The translations under genes were made by a program, and so were the position numbers. Below are positions 56,792 to 64,000 of a DNA stretch of 64,000 nucleotides, one piece after another. The notes beneath the pieces are model-generated. The model was given only the letters and a program-made list of their open reading frames with translations. It was not told the origin of the DNA and ran no database searches. The stretch comes from Lentzea atacamensis. Lineage in GTDB: Bacteria > Actinomycetota > Actinomycetes > Mycobacteriales > Pseudonocardiaceae. Position 1 is the stretch's first letter. Every line of letters starts with the position of its first letter. The DNA lies in NCBI RefSeq assembly GCF_003269295.1, contig NZ_QLTT01000001.1, forward strand, positions 1,631,635 to 1,695,634, in the 5' to 3' direction.

Positions 56792-57510
56792 ACCTCGCGG
56801 CCCACGACCACGGCGGCGACGGCCCGCCGATCCTGCTGCTGCACGGCGCGGGCGGTGACATGTCTGCCTGGCAAACGGTTGCGCCCCAACTGAAAGGCCG
56901 CGCCGTCACCGTCGACCTGCGCGGCCACGGCCAGTCGCCGGACGGGCCGTGGGAGTGGGACGCGGTGCTGGAAGACCTCGAAGCCACCGTGGTCCACTTC
57001 GGACTGACGAGTCCGGTCGTCGTCGGACACTCGCTCGGCGGCATCCTGGCCGGCATGTGGGCGCGCCGCCACCCGGACTGCCCCGCGGCGATCAGCCTGG
57101 ACGGACACCGGTCCGCCGCAACGGATCCAGCCAACTACGCCGGCCTGCCGCGCGAACAGGTCGAGGCGGACCTCGCCAAGCTCAACGCCGTCTTCACCGC
57201 CCAGGAGGAGGTGATCACCCGCCCGAACCGCGAGATCACCAGCGCCTGGCGGAAGTCCCCGGAGTTCGCTGACGCGCTGCCGATCTTCGCCGAGGTCGCG
57301 AGCCCGTTCCTGCTCGTCCTGGCCACGAGGAACCTTCCGGTGCCGCCGGATCTGATCCCGCTGATGGACGCTCACCGCGCGGGACTGCGCCGCGACCTGC
57401 CGATCGTCTGCCCGAACGTCCGCGTCCACGAGATCGACGCGACGCACGGCATGGTCTTCGAACAGCCCGCCGAGGTGGCCGCACTCGTCAACGCGTTCAT
57501 CGCGCGCTGA
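56788..57510 (+). CDS. alpha/beta hydrolase
   Basis: 240 residues from GTG 56788. PPILLLHGAGGDMSAWQTVA forms the oxyanion region, the nucleophile is S82 in VVGHSLGGILAGMWA, and the catalytic His is in EIDATHGMVFEQP. It is typical of small actinobacterial esterases and C-C hydrolases; the substrate is not known. It is co-transcribed with the HTH protein and overlaps the convergent TetR gene by 14 bp. Confidence 0.88.
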   Translation: MNLAAHDHGGDGPPILLLHGAGGDMSAWQTVAPQLKGRAVTVDLRGHGQSPDGPWEWDAVLEDLEATVVHFGLTSPVVVGHSLGGILAGMWARRHPDCPAAISLDGHRSAATDPANYAGLPREQVEADLAKLNAVFTAQEEVITRPNREITSAWRKSPEFADALPIFAEVASPFLLVLATRNLPVPPDLIPLMDAHRAGLRRDLPIVCPNVRVHEIDATHGMVFEQPAEVAALVNAFIAR

Positions 57511-58099
57511 ACAGCCGCTCCAGCGCCGTGCGGGCGCGGACCGGCGCCGCGCTGTCGCGTTCCAGCTGCAGGAAGTGGTTGAGCGCCAGCATGATCCCGA
57601 TGATCTCGTAGACCAGCTGGTCGACATCGGTGCCGGCGGGGAGATCACCGTCGCTGACGGCGCGCCGGATGTGGATGCGGAGATCCCTGCGCCACAACGC
57701 GTTCATGCCCGCCAGCGCGTCCCGCACACGGCCGCTGCGACCGTCGAACTCGGTGGTGGCCGCGGTGAAGAAGCAGCCGCCGGGCAGCACCTCGCGTTCG
57801 AGGTAGGACACCCAGGCCTCGCACACCGCCTTCAACCGCGGCAGGCCGGACGGGAGTTGTTTGACGCGCTGCGGCACCTCACGGGAGAAGACCGCGGCCG
57901 CCTCGTCGACCACCGCCAGCTGCAGGCCTTCCTTCGTGCCGAAGTGTCCCAGCAGACCGGCCTTGCTCATCCCCAGTTCGTCGGCGAGCCTGCCGATCGT
58001 CAGGCCCTCCAGTCCTTCCGCGGAGGCGATCGCCAGGCTGCGTTCCAGGATGCGCTGCCGCGTCTCGAGGGTGTCGGCAACAGATCGGCGCGGGCTCAC
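57497..58099 (-). CDS. TetR-family transcriptional repressor
   Basis: 200 residues from ATG 58099. The N-terminal HTH is LTIGRLADELGMSKAGLLGH, followed by FGTKEGLQLAVVDEA. The C-terminal domain resembles the TetR_C_6-type (YLEREVLPGGCFFTAATTEF). It is divergent from a KAS III gene across a near-perfect palindrome, so it most likely represses that gene and itself, responding to an acyl or lipophilic ligand. Confidence 0.9.
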   Translation of the reverse strand: MSPRRSVADTLETRQRILERSLAIASAEGLEGLTIGRLADELGMSKAGLLGHFGTKEGLQLAVVDEAAAVFSREVPQRVKQLPSGLPRLKAVCEAWVSYLEREVLPGGCFFTAATTEFDGRSGRVRDALAGMNALWRRDLRIHIRRAVSDGDLPAGTDVDQLVYEIIGIMLALNHFLQLERDSAAPVRARTALERLFSAR

Positions 58100-58117
58100 G
58101 ACGACATCTTAGCCCTT

Positions 58118-58141
58118 TAGCTACCGACCGATCGGTTGCTA
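58118..58141. promoter_or_regulatory. TetR-type operator
   Basis: TAGCTACCGA-CCGA-TCGGTTGCTA (58118-58141): 10-bp arms with one mismatch, in the divergent promoter of the TetR and KAS III genes. Confidence 0.7.
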
Positions 58142-58175
58142 TATTCGCGTCGTCGTCTCGCCGAAGGAGCTCACC

Positions 58176-59117
58176 TTGTCCGGATCCCGTGTCGTCGCGC
58201 TCGGTCACCACCAGCCGCAGCGCATGCTGACCAACGCCGACCTGGAGAAGATGGTCGACACCAACGACGAGTGGATCCGCCAGCGCACCGGCATCGCCAC
58301 CCGCCGCATCGCCGACGACGAGTCGGTCACGGACATGGCGGCCTCGGCAGCAGCCAAGGCGCTCGCCGCGTCCGGCCTGGAACCCGCGGCCATCGGCCAG
58401 ATCATCGTCGCCACCTGCTCCGCGATCGACCGCTGCCCGTCGATCGCCGCGCAGGTCGCCGCCCGCCTGAACGTGCCCAGCGCGGTCTGCTTCGACCTCA
58501 ACAACGCCTGCGCCGGCTTCTGCACGGCCCTCGCGACGGCCGACCACACCCTGCGGGCGGGTGCCGCCCAGCACGCGCTGGTCATCGGCGCCGAGAAGAT
58601 GTCCGACCTGGCCGACTGGACCGACCGCGCCAGCTGCATCCTGCTGGGCGACGGCGCGGGCGCCGCGGTGCTGAGCGCATCCGACGAGCCGCAGATCGGC
58701 CCGGTCACCTGGGGCTCCGACCCGACCCGCAACAACGCCGTCCGCCTGGTCGACGCCTGGCAGCCGCGCTTCGCCCAGGAGGGCCAGGCCGTGTTCCGCT
58801 GGGCCACCAGCGAACTCCCGGCCGTGGCGGCGCAGGCCTGTGAACGCGCGGGCATCGCCACCACCGACCTCGCCGGCATCGTCACCCACCAGGCCAACCT
58901 CCGCATCATCGAGGCCATGACCCGCAAGCTCGAGCTGCGCGACGACGTGGTGATCGCGCGCGACGTGGTGGACTCCGGCAACACCTCAGCCGCTTCCGTG
59001 CCGCTGGCACTGTCCAAAATGGTCGAACGGGGTGAGCTGCCGTCCGGTCAGCCGGTGCTGCTCTTCGCGTTCGGCGGCGGGCTCTCGTGGGCCGGCCAGG
59101 TCGTCACCTGCCCGTGA
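58176..59117 (+). CDS. beta-ketoacyl-ACP synthase III-like enzyme
   Basis: 313 residues from TTG 58176, with GAAGGAG 6 nt upstream. The FabH catalytic triad is complete: C112 (NNACAGFCTAL), H238 (THQANLRIIEAM) and N269 (SGNTSAASVPLAL), plus NDEWIRQRTGIATRRIA. It condenses an acyl-CoA with malonyl-ACP or makes C-C/C-O bonds in specialised metabolism. It is alone, without ACP or reductase genes, and under a TetR-type regulator. A primer-supplying or detoxifying role is more likely than bulk fatty acid synthesis. Confidence 0.92.
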   Translation: MSGSRVVALGHHQPQRMLTNADLEKMVDTNDEWIRQRTGIATRRIADDESVTDMAASAAAKALAASGLEPAAIGQIIVATCSAIDRCPSIAAQVAARLNVPSAVCFDLNNACAGFCTALATADHTLRAGAAQHALVIGAEKMSDLADWTDRASCILLGDGAGAAVLSASDEPQIGPVTWGSDPTRNNAVRLVDAWQPRFAQEGQAVFRWATSELPAVAAQACERAGIATTDLAGIVTHQANLRIIEAMTRKLELRDDVVIARDVVDSGNTSAASVPLALSKMVERGELPSGQPVLLFAFGGGLSWAGQVVTCP

Positions 59118-59317
59118 AGGCGCGCTGAACGAGCACCCCCAGGCACTGTCTGCGCACGGAGGACGAACTCCGTCACGTGGCGTACGCGGCGTCTCGCCCA
59201 GCTGGGTGCGACTCGGATGCCGGCCGTCGGCGTTCGAGTGACAACTCGCGAGATCACCGACCCCGGTGCGGCACACTCCGTCAAAGAGGACTTTGCGGAC
59301 AGTAGTCGGGGGGTGAA

Positions 59318-59809
59318 ATGCTGCGGGACTTCATCTCCTGGCTGGACGACTACCTCCCACCGGCCATCGCCAAAGCGGTCCTGGGCATCCTGTCCGTCGC
59401 GGCACTTCCAGGCGCGGTGTTCGGAAGTCTGCTCATCAAGTCTGCGGCGCTCTTGGTGGCCCTTTTCACCGTCACGTCACTCGGTCTCATCCTGCTCGCC
59501 GATCGCAGTGCGCTGCGGCGCGAACTCGAAGAACACAGGCAGCTGGTCCGCCGCTACTGCGCGCACATCAGGCGCGTGGAGAGGCTTTTCTACCAGATGA
59601 CAAGCTGGCACGAGGTGTGCGTGGTGACCGACGACCGCGGCAACACCGATGGCGTGGTCAAGATCAGAATCCGCGTCCTGCGGCCGGACATGCTGTTCCT
59701 CCGCCTCAGGTTCAGCTGCGACTGGGCGCAACCAGCGCGAAGGCTACCCGGCCCGGCCACAAGATCAAAGTCTGCGTCGCACGGGTCGAGTGAAGCATCC
59801 AGCAAATAG
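59318..59809 (+). pseudogene. broken paralogue of the two-helix membrane protein
   Basis: From ATG 59318 (GGGGGTG upstream) the protein has two hydrophobic helices (KAVLGILSVAALPGAVFGSL; ALFTVTSLGLILLAD), then RRYCAHI and MTSWHEVCVVTDDRGNTDGV, aligned with RYCDRLHE and ISDWRQVVTIEANGDTHDKI of the 55134 protein. After CDWAQPA the open frame is lost. A +1 shift near 59737 restores AKATRPGHKIKVCVARVE, matching the paralogue, before a stop at 59791-59793. In the original frame it runs to 59809. It is half the paralogue's length: frameshifted and truncated. Confidence 0.65.
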
Positions 59810-59812
59810 GCC

Positions 59813-59849
59813 GGTGTGGCGGCTCGGGAGCCCGCCGAGCCGCCACACC
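59813..59849. terminator. strong hairpin terminator
   Basis: Perfect 15-bp stem GGTGTGGCGGCTCGG / CCGAGCCGCCACACC with a 7-nt loop, right after the broken paralogue. It can terminate both this gene and, in reverse, the reductase operon that ends at 60004. Nothing else was seen in 59850-60003. Confidence 0.85.
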
Positions 59850-60003
59850 GTTGGTGACGCACGAGAAGGAGGTTCACCAGCCGGCGCGGGAACGAGCGCA
59901 TCGCCGCGTGGCGTCATCGGTCCGCCACCTGGCCAACGCAGCGACGTCGGAGTTCGCCGTCCCCGCTTGCCCTGTGCCGACTGGTACATGCCTCCTGACC
60001 GGG

Positions 60004-61389
60004 TTAAGGCCTCGCGCGTCCTCCGCCCACTCGCACCATCTCCGGCCTCGAGCGTGAATGCCTCCGCCGCTGCAAAGGCGGGGACATCGACGACGAGACG
60101 GACGGGGGAACGGATGATGCGCGGGCGGCGACCGGTTCGGGAACTGGGATCTGGGTGGTCGGGAGAACTTCCGGGGTGGAGGCGACCTTGGTCTCCTCCT
60201 CGGCCGGCTGGGTCCACACCGGACGGTTCGCGTCGACCGTGTTCTGGCGGAAGAGTTCCGGGGTCTCGGTGATGATCTTGCCTGGGGATTCGAGACCCAC
60301 GATGCCGACGAGCTTGCCGTCGGCGATGAAGCCGGTGAGGCCGTTCACGTCGGTGGTGTCGGTACCCAGGACGGGCAGTCCGGCGCCCTGGACCCGCATG
60401 CCGTACTGCTCGGTCCAGAACCGGGGCACCGGCGTGTACGGCTTGGCGTGCGAACGGCCCACCAGCAGGTTCTCGGCGGCGGCGCGTCCGCCCTCGACGG
60501 CGTTCAGCCAGTGCTCGACACGGCGCACCGCGCCGTTGAAGCGCAGGTTGGGCCACCGGGCGACATCGCCGCACGCGACGATGTTCTCGGCGCCGACCAC
60601 GTGGTTGGTGGCGTCGCAGAGGACGCCGTCCTCGATGACCAGACCGGAGCCGCGCAGCCAGTCGACGGCCGGTGAGGCGCCGACGGCCAGGACGACACAG
60701 GAGGCGAAGAAGACCTGGCCGTCCGAGAGATGGATGCCGATACCGCCGGGCTGGCGCACCCAGTGCTTGATGCCGACACCGGTGGCCAGACGCACACCGT
60801 GCTCGACGTGCGCCTCGGTGATCTTCTTGCCGATGTCGTCACCGACGACACCGCCCAGAAGCGCGGGCGACCGGACGATCAGCGCCACGTCGCGGCCCAT
60901 GTGACGAACCGAACACGCGAGCTCGCAGCCGATGAAGCCGCCACCGATGACGGCGACGAGGCCCTGCGACTGCCGGATGTTCTTGCGGATCGCGACCGCG
61001 TCGTCCAGCGTCCGCAGCACGTGCACCCGCGGGTCGTGGCGCGGCGCCCCGCCCATCGCCCTGGCGTCGACCCCGGTGGCGATGATCATGCCGTCGTACT
61101 TGATCTCCTCGCCGCCGGGCACCCAGACGGACTGCGTCTTCGGGTCCAGGTGCAGGGCCGGCGAGTTCAGGCGCCACTCGGCGTCGAGATCGCCGGAGAA
61201 CGACAGCAACGCGTCGTCGGGGTGCCATTCACCCGTGATGATCTGCTTCGACAGGCATGGGCGGTGGTACGGGAGGTGGCGCTCCGCCGACAGGATCGTG
61301 ATCTGCCCGTCGAAACCCATCTCCCGCAGCCGTTCCGCGGAACGGACTCCTCCGAGCCCGCCGCCGACGACCACGATCCGTTCGCTCAC
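60004..61389 (-). CDS. FAD-dependent ferredoxin-reductase-like NAD(P) oxidoreductase
   Basis: 461 residues from GTG 61389, overlapping the preceding stop (GTGA). FAD motif VVVGGGLGGVRSAERLREMG, NAD(P) motif AVIGGGFIGCELACSVRHMG, and NIVACGDVARWPN for the flavin ribityl site are all present. The fold is that of reductases serving Rieske or cytochrome P450 ferredoxins. The C-terminal ~60 residues are a Pro/Ser/Arg-rich extension (PEVLPTTQIPVPEPVAARAS). It should pass electrons between NAD(P)H and the ferredoxin domain encoded just upstream. Confidence 0.88.
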   Translation of the reverse strand: MSERIVVVGGGLGGVRSAERLREMGFDGQITILSAERHLPYHRPCLSKQIITGEWHPDDALLSFSGDLDAEWRLNSPALHLDPKTQSVWVPGGEEIKYDGMIIATGVDARAMGGAPRHDPRVHVLRTLDDAVAIRKNIRQSQGLVAVIGGGFIGCELACSVRHMGRDVALIVRSPALLGGVVGDDIGKKITEAHVEHGVRLATGVGIKHWVRQPGGIGIHLSDGQVFFASCVVLAVGASPAVDWLRGSGLVIEDGVLCDATNHVVGAENIVACGDVARWPNLRFNGAVRRVEHWLNAVEGGRAAAENLLVGRSHAKPYTPVPRFWTEQYGMRVQGAGLPVLGTDTTDVNGLTGFIADGKLVGIVGLESPGKIITETPELFRQNTVDANRPVWTQPAEEETKVASTPEVLPTTQIPVPEPVAARASSVPPSVSSSMSPPLQRRRHSRSRPEMVRVGGGRARP

Positions 61390-62216
61390 TTCACTCGCTC
61401 CCTGATCTCGATCGCGCGCATCGGGCACGCGCGCTGCGCCGCTCGGGCCTGGGCGAAGTGCTCCTCCGGCGGCCGGCGGTTGTAGGTCAGGCGGTTGTCT
61501 TCGATCAGCTGGAAGACGTCCGGGGCCTCCGCCTGGCAGGTGCCGTAGCGGTGGCATTTCTCGTTGTTGACGCTCACGTCCATCGCGTCGCCCTCGCCTA
61601 CGCCGGGTTCCTTGCCGCGCTCGGTGTCGAGCATGCCGATGCGCATGAGCACATCGGGCGGCAGGAAGCGGGCCAGGGCCAGGGTCGCGGTCGGGACGAG
61701 GACGGTGAGGCCGGCGAGCCACAGCACGGACAGGTTGCCGTTCGCGATGGCGCCGAACCAGGAGTGGACCACGGTGATGCCCACCGCGATGTAGGCGGTC
61801 TGATGGAACCGCAGCCACTTGCGGTAGAAGACTTTGTGTCGCATGGAGGCCAGTACGGCGATCGCGAGCATGACCTCCAGGCCGAGGATGCCGAGCGCGT
61901 GCCGGAACAGACCGCCGTCGACGAACGGCAGGACGAGCTTGATGAAGCTGAACGTGCCGGTCTGGATCAGTGTGAAGGCGAACGCGTGGATGGAGCCGAA
62001 AGCGATCGCCAGTGAGGCGAGCACCATGTGCCCGTTCTTCAGTCCTTCACGGCCGGTGAGCTTCTCCGCCCACCCGGTCGCGATCAGCACACCCCAGGAC
62101 AAGGTGGCGCACATCAGGACGTAAGCCAGCCTGGCGGAGATCTGGGCCATCTTCTTGACGCCCGAGTCGAACTCGGACGACTGGGCCACCAGGAGCGGAA
62201 TCTGGCTGGACAGCAA
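61386..62216 (-). CDS. membrane b-type cytochrome fused to a 3Fe-4S-type ferredoxin
   Basis: 276 residues from TTG 62216, chosen because GGAGGAA lies 5 nt upstream; ATG 62151 is an alternative. Five membrane helices of ferric-reductase type carry paired histidines for b heme (GHMVLASLAIAFGSIHAF; FHQTAYIAVGITVVHSWF). The C-terminal ~80 residues are a ferredoxin with CHRYGTC and RACPMRAIEI, a C-x5-C...CP pattern for a [3Fe-4S] or similar cluster. It could carry electrons across the membrane between the FAD reductase and an outside partner. It lies downstream of a large hairpin. Confidence 0.82.
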   Translation of the reverse strand: MLSSQIPLLVAQSSEFDSGVKKMAQISARLAYVLMCATLSWGVLIATGWAEKLTGREGLKNGHMVLASLAIAFGSIHAFAFTLIQTGTFSFIKLVLPFVDGGLFRHALGILGLEVMLAIAVLASMRHKVFYRKWLRFHQTAYIAVGITVVHSWFGAIANGNLSVLWLAGLTVLVPTATLALARFLPPDVLMRIGMLDTERGKEPGVGEGDAMDVSVNNEKCHRYGTCQAEAPDVFQLIEDNRLTYNRRPPEEHFAQARAAQRACPMRAIEIRERVK

Positions 62217-62248
62217 CTCTTCCTCCGGAAAAGAACTTCTCGCGGGAA

Positions 62249-62296
62249 CCCGCCCGGTCCTGTCGTGCAGGAGTGGACACATCAGGGCCGGGCGGG
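62249..62296 (-). other. large intergenic stem-loop ahead of the cytochrome-ferredoxin gene
   Basis: CCCGCCCGGTCCTG (62249-62262) pairs with CAGGGCCGGGCGGG (62283-62296) with one G-U type mismatch and a 20-nt loop. It lies between the DUF4142 gene and the cytochrome gene. It may be an attenuator, a partial terminator or an RNA processing site setting different expression levels in the module. Confidence 0.55.
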
Positions 62297-62376
62297 TGGG
62301 AACAGGTCCGCGTTGGAGTGCCTCTGACCTTGGGACACCACCTCCGTTTCCCGTTTTCTGACGGGGTCTTGCTGAC

Positions 62377-63087
62377 CTACCGCACCGGTCGTCGCGGGCG
62401 GAGTACTCGGAGCAGGAGGATCGTGAGGACCGCTCCCGCGGCGGTGACCGTCAGGATCACCCACATGTTCGGCCCCTCACCGGAGGCCAGCGAGGCGTTG
62501 ATGATGCCGCCGGCGGGCTGGGGTTCCGCGAAGGACGAGTCGCCCGCGAGACCGGTGCTCTCCAGCAACGTCATGTGCTTCATCACAACGTCGATACCGG
62601 CCTGCGCGAACGGGCGGATCGTGTCGTTGCGGGTCTGCGAGCGCACCTTGGCGACGAACATGAAGACCTGACCGTGCGCGGCCCGCAGCCGGGCGACGAA
62701 CGCCTGGTCGAACGCGTCTCCGTCGAGCGCGCTGATCTCGTCCATCCACGACTGCTGCGCCGGGCTCGGCACGTCGGGAATGGTCACACCCAGCGTCGCG
62801 GCGGCCTTCTTCGTCGCCGCGTCCAGCATCATGTGGTCCAGCATGATCATCTTGCCGATCTGCTTGACCCGCGCGTTCGACCCCTTGGTGGCGGTGAGCT
62901 CACCCATGGGCATTTCCCACAGGCCCGCCTGGCGGACCTTCACCAGGAGTTCGCGGTCGTTCGCGGTCAACGGACCCGTCGGCGTGTCCTGCACTCCACC
63001 GGTGTCCGCGGGCTGCGCTTGAGCCGTGACGGTCACGCCGGAGAAGAGGAACAACATCGCCAAGACGGTGGCGAGGGCTCTGGTCAT
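62377..63087 (-). CDS. DUF4142 exported membrane-anchored protein
   Basis: 236 residues from ATG 63087. A signal peptide ends at VTVTAQAQP. The helical DUF4142 domain has NDRELLVKVRQAGLWEMPMG and QIGKMIMLDHMMLDAATKKA, with LRAAHGQVFMFVAKVRSQTR. The C-terminus has a membrane helix (MWVILTVTAAGAVLTILLLR) and a basic anchor. DUF4142 domains are ferritin-like four-helix proteins in the periplasm or cell wall; metal or heme binding through the conserved His/Met residues is possible. Context suggests a role in extracytoplasmic redox reactions. Confidence 0.85.
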   Translation of the reverse strand: MTRALATVLAMLFLFSGVTVTAQAQPADTGGVQDTPTGPLTANDRELLVKVRQAGLWEMPMGELTATKGSNARVKQIGKMIMLDHMMLDAATKKAAATLGVTIPDVPSPAQQSWMDEISALDGDAFDQAFVARLRAAHGQVFMFVAKVRSQTRNDTIRPFAQAGIDVVMKHMTLLESTGLAGDSSFAEPQPAGGIINASLASGEGPNMWVILTVTAAGAVLTILLLRVLRPRRPVR

Positions 63088-63149
63088 CGTCTTGATGTCC
63101 TCGTTGTTCAGTGGAAGTCGGTAGGGGTTCTGAAGATCGAGCAGTGGGC

Positions 63150-63746
63150 TCAGTAGCCGGGGGCGCCCGACGTCGGCGCAGGCGGCGGTGCCTGACCGTT
63201 GTTCGGGCTCGGGGACGTGCTCGGCTTGCTGCTGCTCTTGCTGTTGTTCTGCGCTTTACCGCCGGTGATCTTGGCGCCGTTCGGGGCGGTGACCCACCAC
63301 GTTCCGTTCTTTCCCTGACCCTTCATGTCGCCGGCGACCTTGTCCTCGGCGTAGGTGTACTGCGGGAAACCGGCGATGGTGAGCTGCTTGGTGCCGTCCG
63401 GCCTGGTCAGGACGCCCATGGAGATCGGGTCGACCCCGGTCGCCATCGGTGCCTTGTCCGCGAGCACCGGCTTCCACGCCTTCGCGCACTCGCCCTCGCA
63501 GTTCGACTTGGACGGCTTGGGGGTGTCCCTGTCGAAGCGGTAGAGCGGGAGCCCTTCGGCGTCGGTGACGAACCAGCCCATCTGGTCGGTGTGCGCGATG
63601 AAGTACATGTTCGTACCGCCCAGATCAGCGGGTTTGGCCTGCAAGCCGCCCGTTGCCGCCCCTCCGGGAGGAGTCTGGGTGCTACCGCACGCGGTGAGGC
63701 TGACAGCCAGTGCCGCCAGGGCGGTGATGGCTCGACCACGTCGCAT
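63150..63746 (-). CDS. lipoprotein with secreted repeats of unknown function
   Basis: 198 residues from ATG 63746, with AAAGGA upstream. The lipobox is LTAC in ALAALAVSLTACGSTQ. The mature part has the Lipoprotein_15-type repeat (DAEGLPLYRFDRDTPKPSKS followed by NCEGECAKAWKPVL) and FPQYTYAEDKVAGDMKGQG. A Ser/Pro-rich tail ends the protein. Such lipoproteins are often located beside ECF sigma factors and redox proteins. It is divergent from the ECF sigma gene and first in the four-gene redox operon. Confidence 0.85.
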   Translation of the reverse strand: MRRGRAITALAALAVSLTACGSTQTPPGGAATGGLQAKPADLGGTNMYFIAHTDQMGWFVTDAEGLPLYRFDRDTPKPSKSNCEGECAKAWKPVLADKAPMATGVDPISMGVLTRPDGTKQLTIAGFPQYTYAEDKVAGDMKGQGKNGTWWVTAPNGAKITGGKAQNNSKSSSKPSTSPSPNNGQAPPPAPTSGAPGY

Positions 63747-63861
63747 CGGCAGGTCCTTTCTCGGCTGGGGGTACCGAGGAGTACGGACACGATCCGGCAA
63801 CGGTTCACGAAGTTCGTGAGGAATATTTGCCTCTCGACTTCCGCCGGTTCATGAGGCAAGG

Positions 63862-64000
63862 ATGTCCCCCGTGGCGCGGCATAGACGTCAACGAGAGTTA
63901 GACGAACAATCACCAAGACCGGGATCCCTCGAGGAAGAGTTGATCCGTCGGCTGTACGAGGAATTCGGCAGCGCCCTGCTCGGGCACTGCATGAGGTTGA
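63862..64000 (+). CDS. ECF RNA polymerase sigma factor, N-terminal part
   Basis: 46 codons from ATG 63862 to the window edge: MSPVARHRRQRELDE, then SLEEELIRRLYEEFGSALLG and HCMRL. This is the start of sigma region 2 of an ECF factor (SigK/SigL-like). AGGCAAGG precedes the start. It is divergent from the lipoprotein gene and probably controls the redox operon with an anti-sigma factor encoded beyond the window. Confidence 0.8.
   Translation, partial: MSPVARHRRQRELDEQSPRPGSLEEELIRRLYEEFGSALLGHCMRL

Overview
The window is high-GC DNA with GTG/TTG starts, dense 4-nt overlaps between genes, DevR/DevS-type sensing, AfsR/BTAD regulators, ROK and GlxA regulators and an encapsulin-terpene operon. This indicates an actinomycete, most likely a Pseudonocardiales-like filamentous genus (Lentzea, Saccharothrix, Actinosynnema type). 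The genus is inferred, not proven. I found no tRNA, rRNA, CRISPR array, insertion sequence or prophage.

Layout. 1-2011: partial ROK repressor divergent from a Gfo/Idh/MocA dehydrogenase and a UPF0303 protein. 2012-2414: regulatory region. 2415-11045: seven tightly packed + strand genes: Family 2B encapsulin shell A, a geosmin-synthase-like terpene cyclase, a second cyclase without metal-binding motifs, shell B, a short-chain prenyl diphosphate synthase, IspH and DXS. The set reads as a compartmentalised terpene pathway with its own MEP precursor supply. 11008-16702: acyltransferase, a divergent pair of citrate synthases (one fused to a DNA-binding helix-turn-helix) with a shared operator array, a GlxA regulator with a divergent micro-protein, MarR and YceI. 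16689-20652: a DosR-like dormancy/redox module (universal stress protein, DevR, DevS-like kinase, Acg-like protein). 20564-24927: secreted DUF1080 protein, alpha/beta hydrolase, CGNR regulator with operator, DUF1348, MOSC and a frameshifted VOC protein. 24947-28153: fused isobutyryl-CoA mutase IcmF.

28807-40629: an exopolysaccharide region that looks like an actinobacterial Pel / galactosaminogalactan-type locus: two tandem Agd3-like deacetylases, a PelF-like glycosyltransferase, a polytopic membrane protein, nucleotide-sugar enzymes and a GH114-like hydrolase, in two convergent operons separated by a strong terminator. 40772-45644: gene remnant, epimerase, a degenerate prenyl synthase, aldo/keto reductase, ArsR plus a 51-residue partner, and a frameshifted substrate-binding lipoprotein. 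45767-48718: molybdate operon (HTH-TOBE regulator, ModA, ModB, ModC). 48747-53178: membrane protein, stand-alone CHAT protease-like protein, AfsR-like regulator. 53242-59809: secreted C39-like peptidase, two paralogous membrane proteins (the second broken) flanking HTH/hydrolase/TetR/KAS III genes. 60004-64000: an apparent trans-membrane redox module (lipoprotein, DUF4142 protein, b-type cytochrome-ferredoxin fusion, FAD reductase) divergent from a partial ECF sigma factor.

Best candidate for an exciting system: the two-shell encapsulin operon with a split, partly motif-less geosmin-synthase-like pair and dedicated MEP enzymes. The Pel-like locus and the redox module are next.
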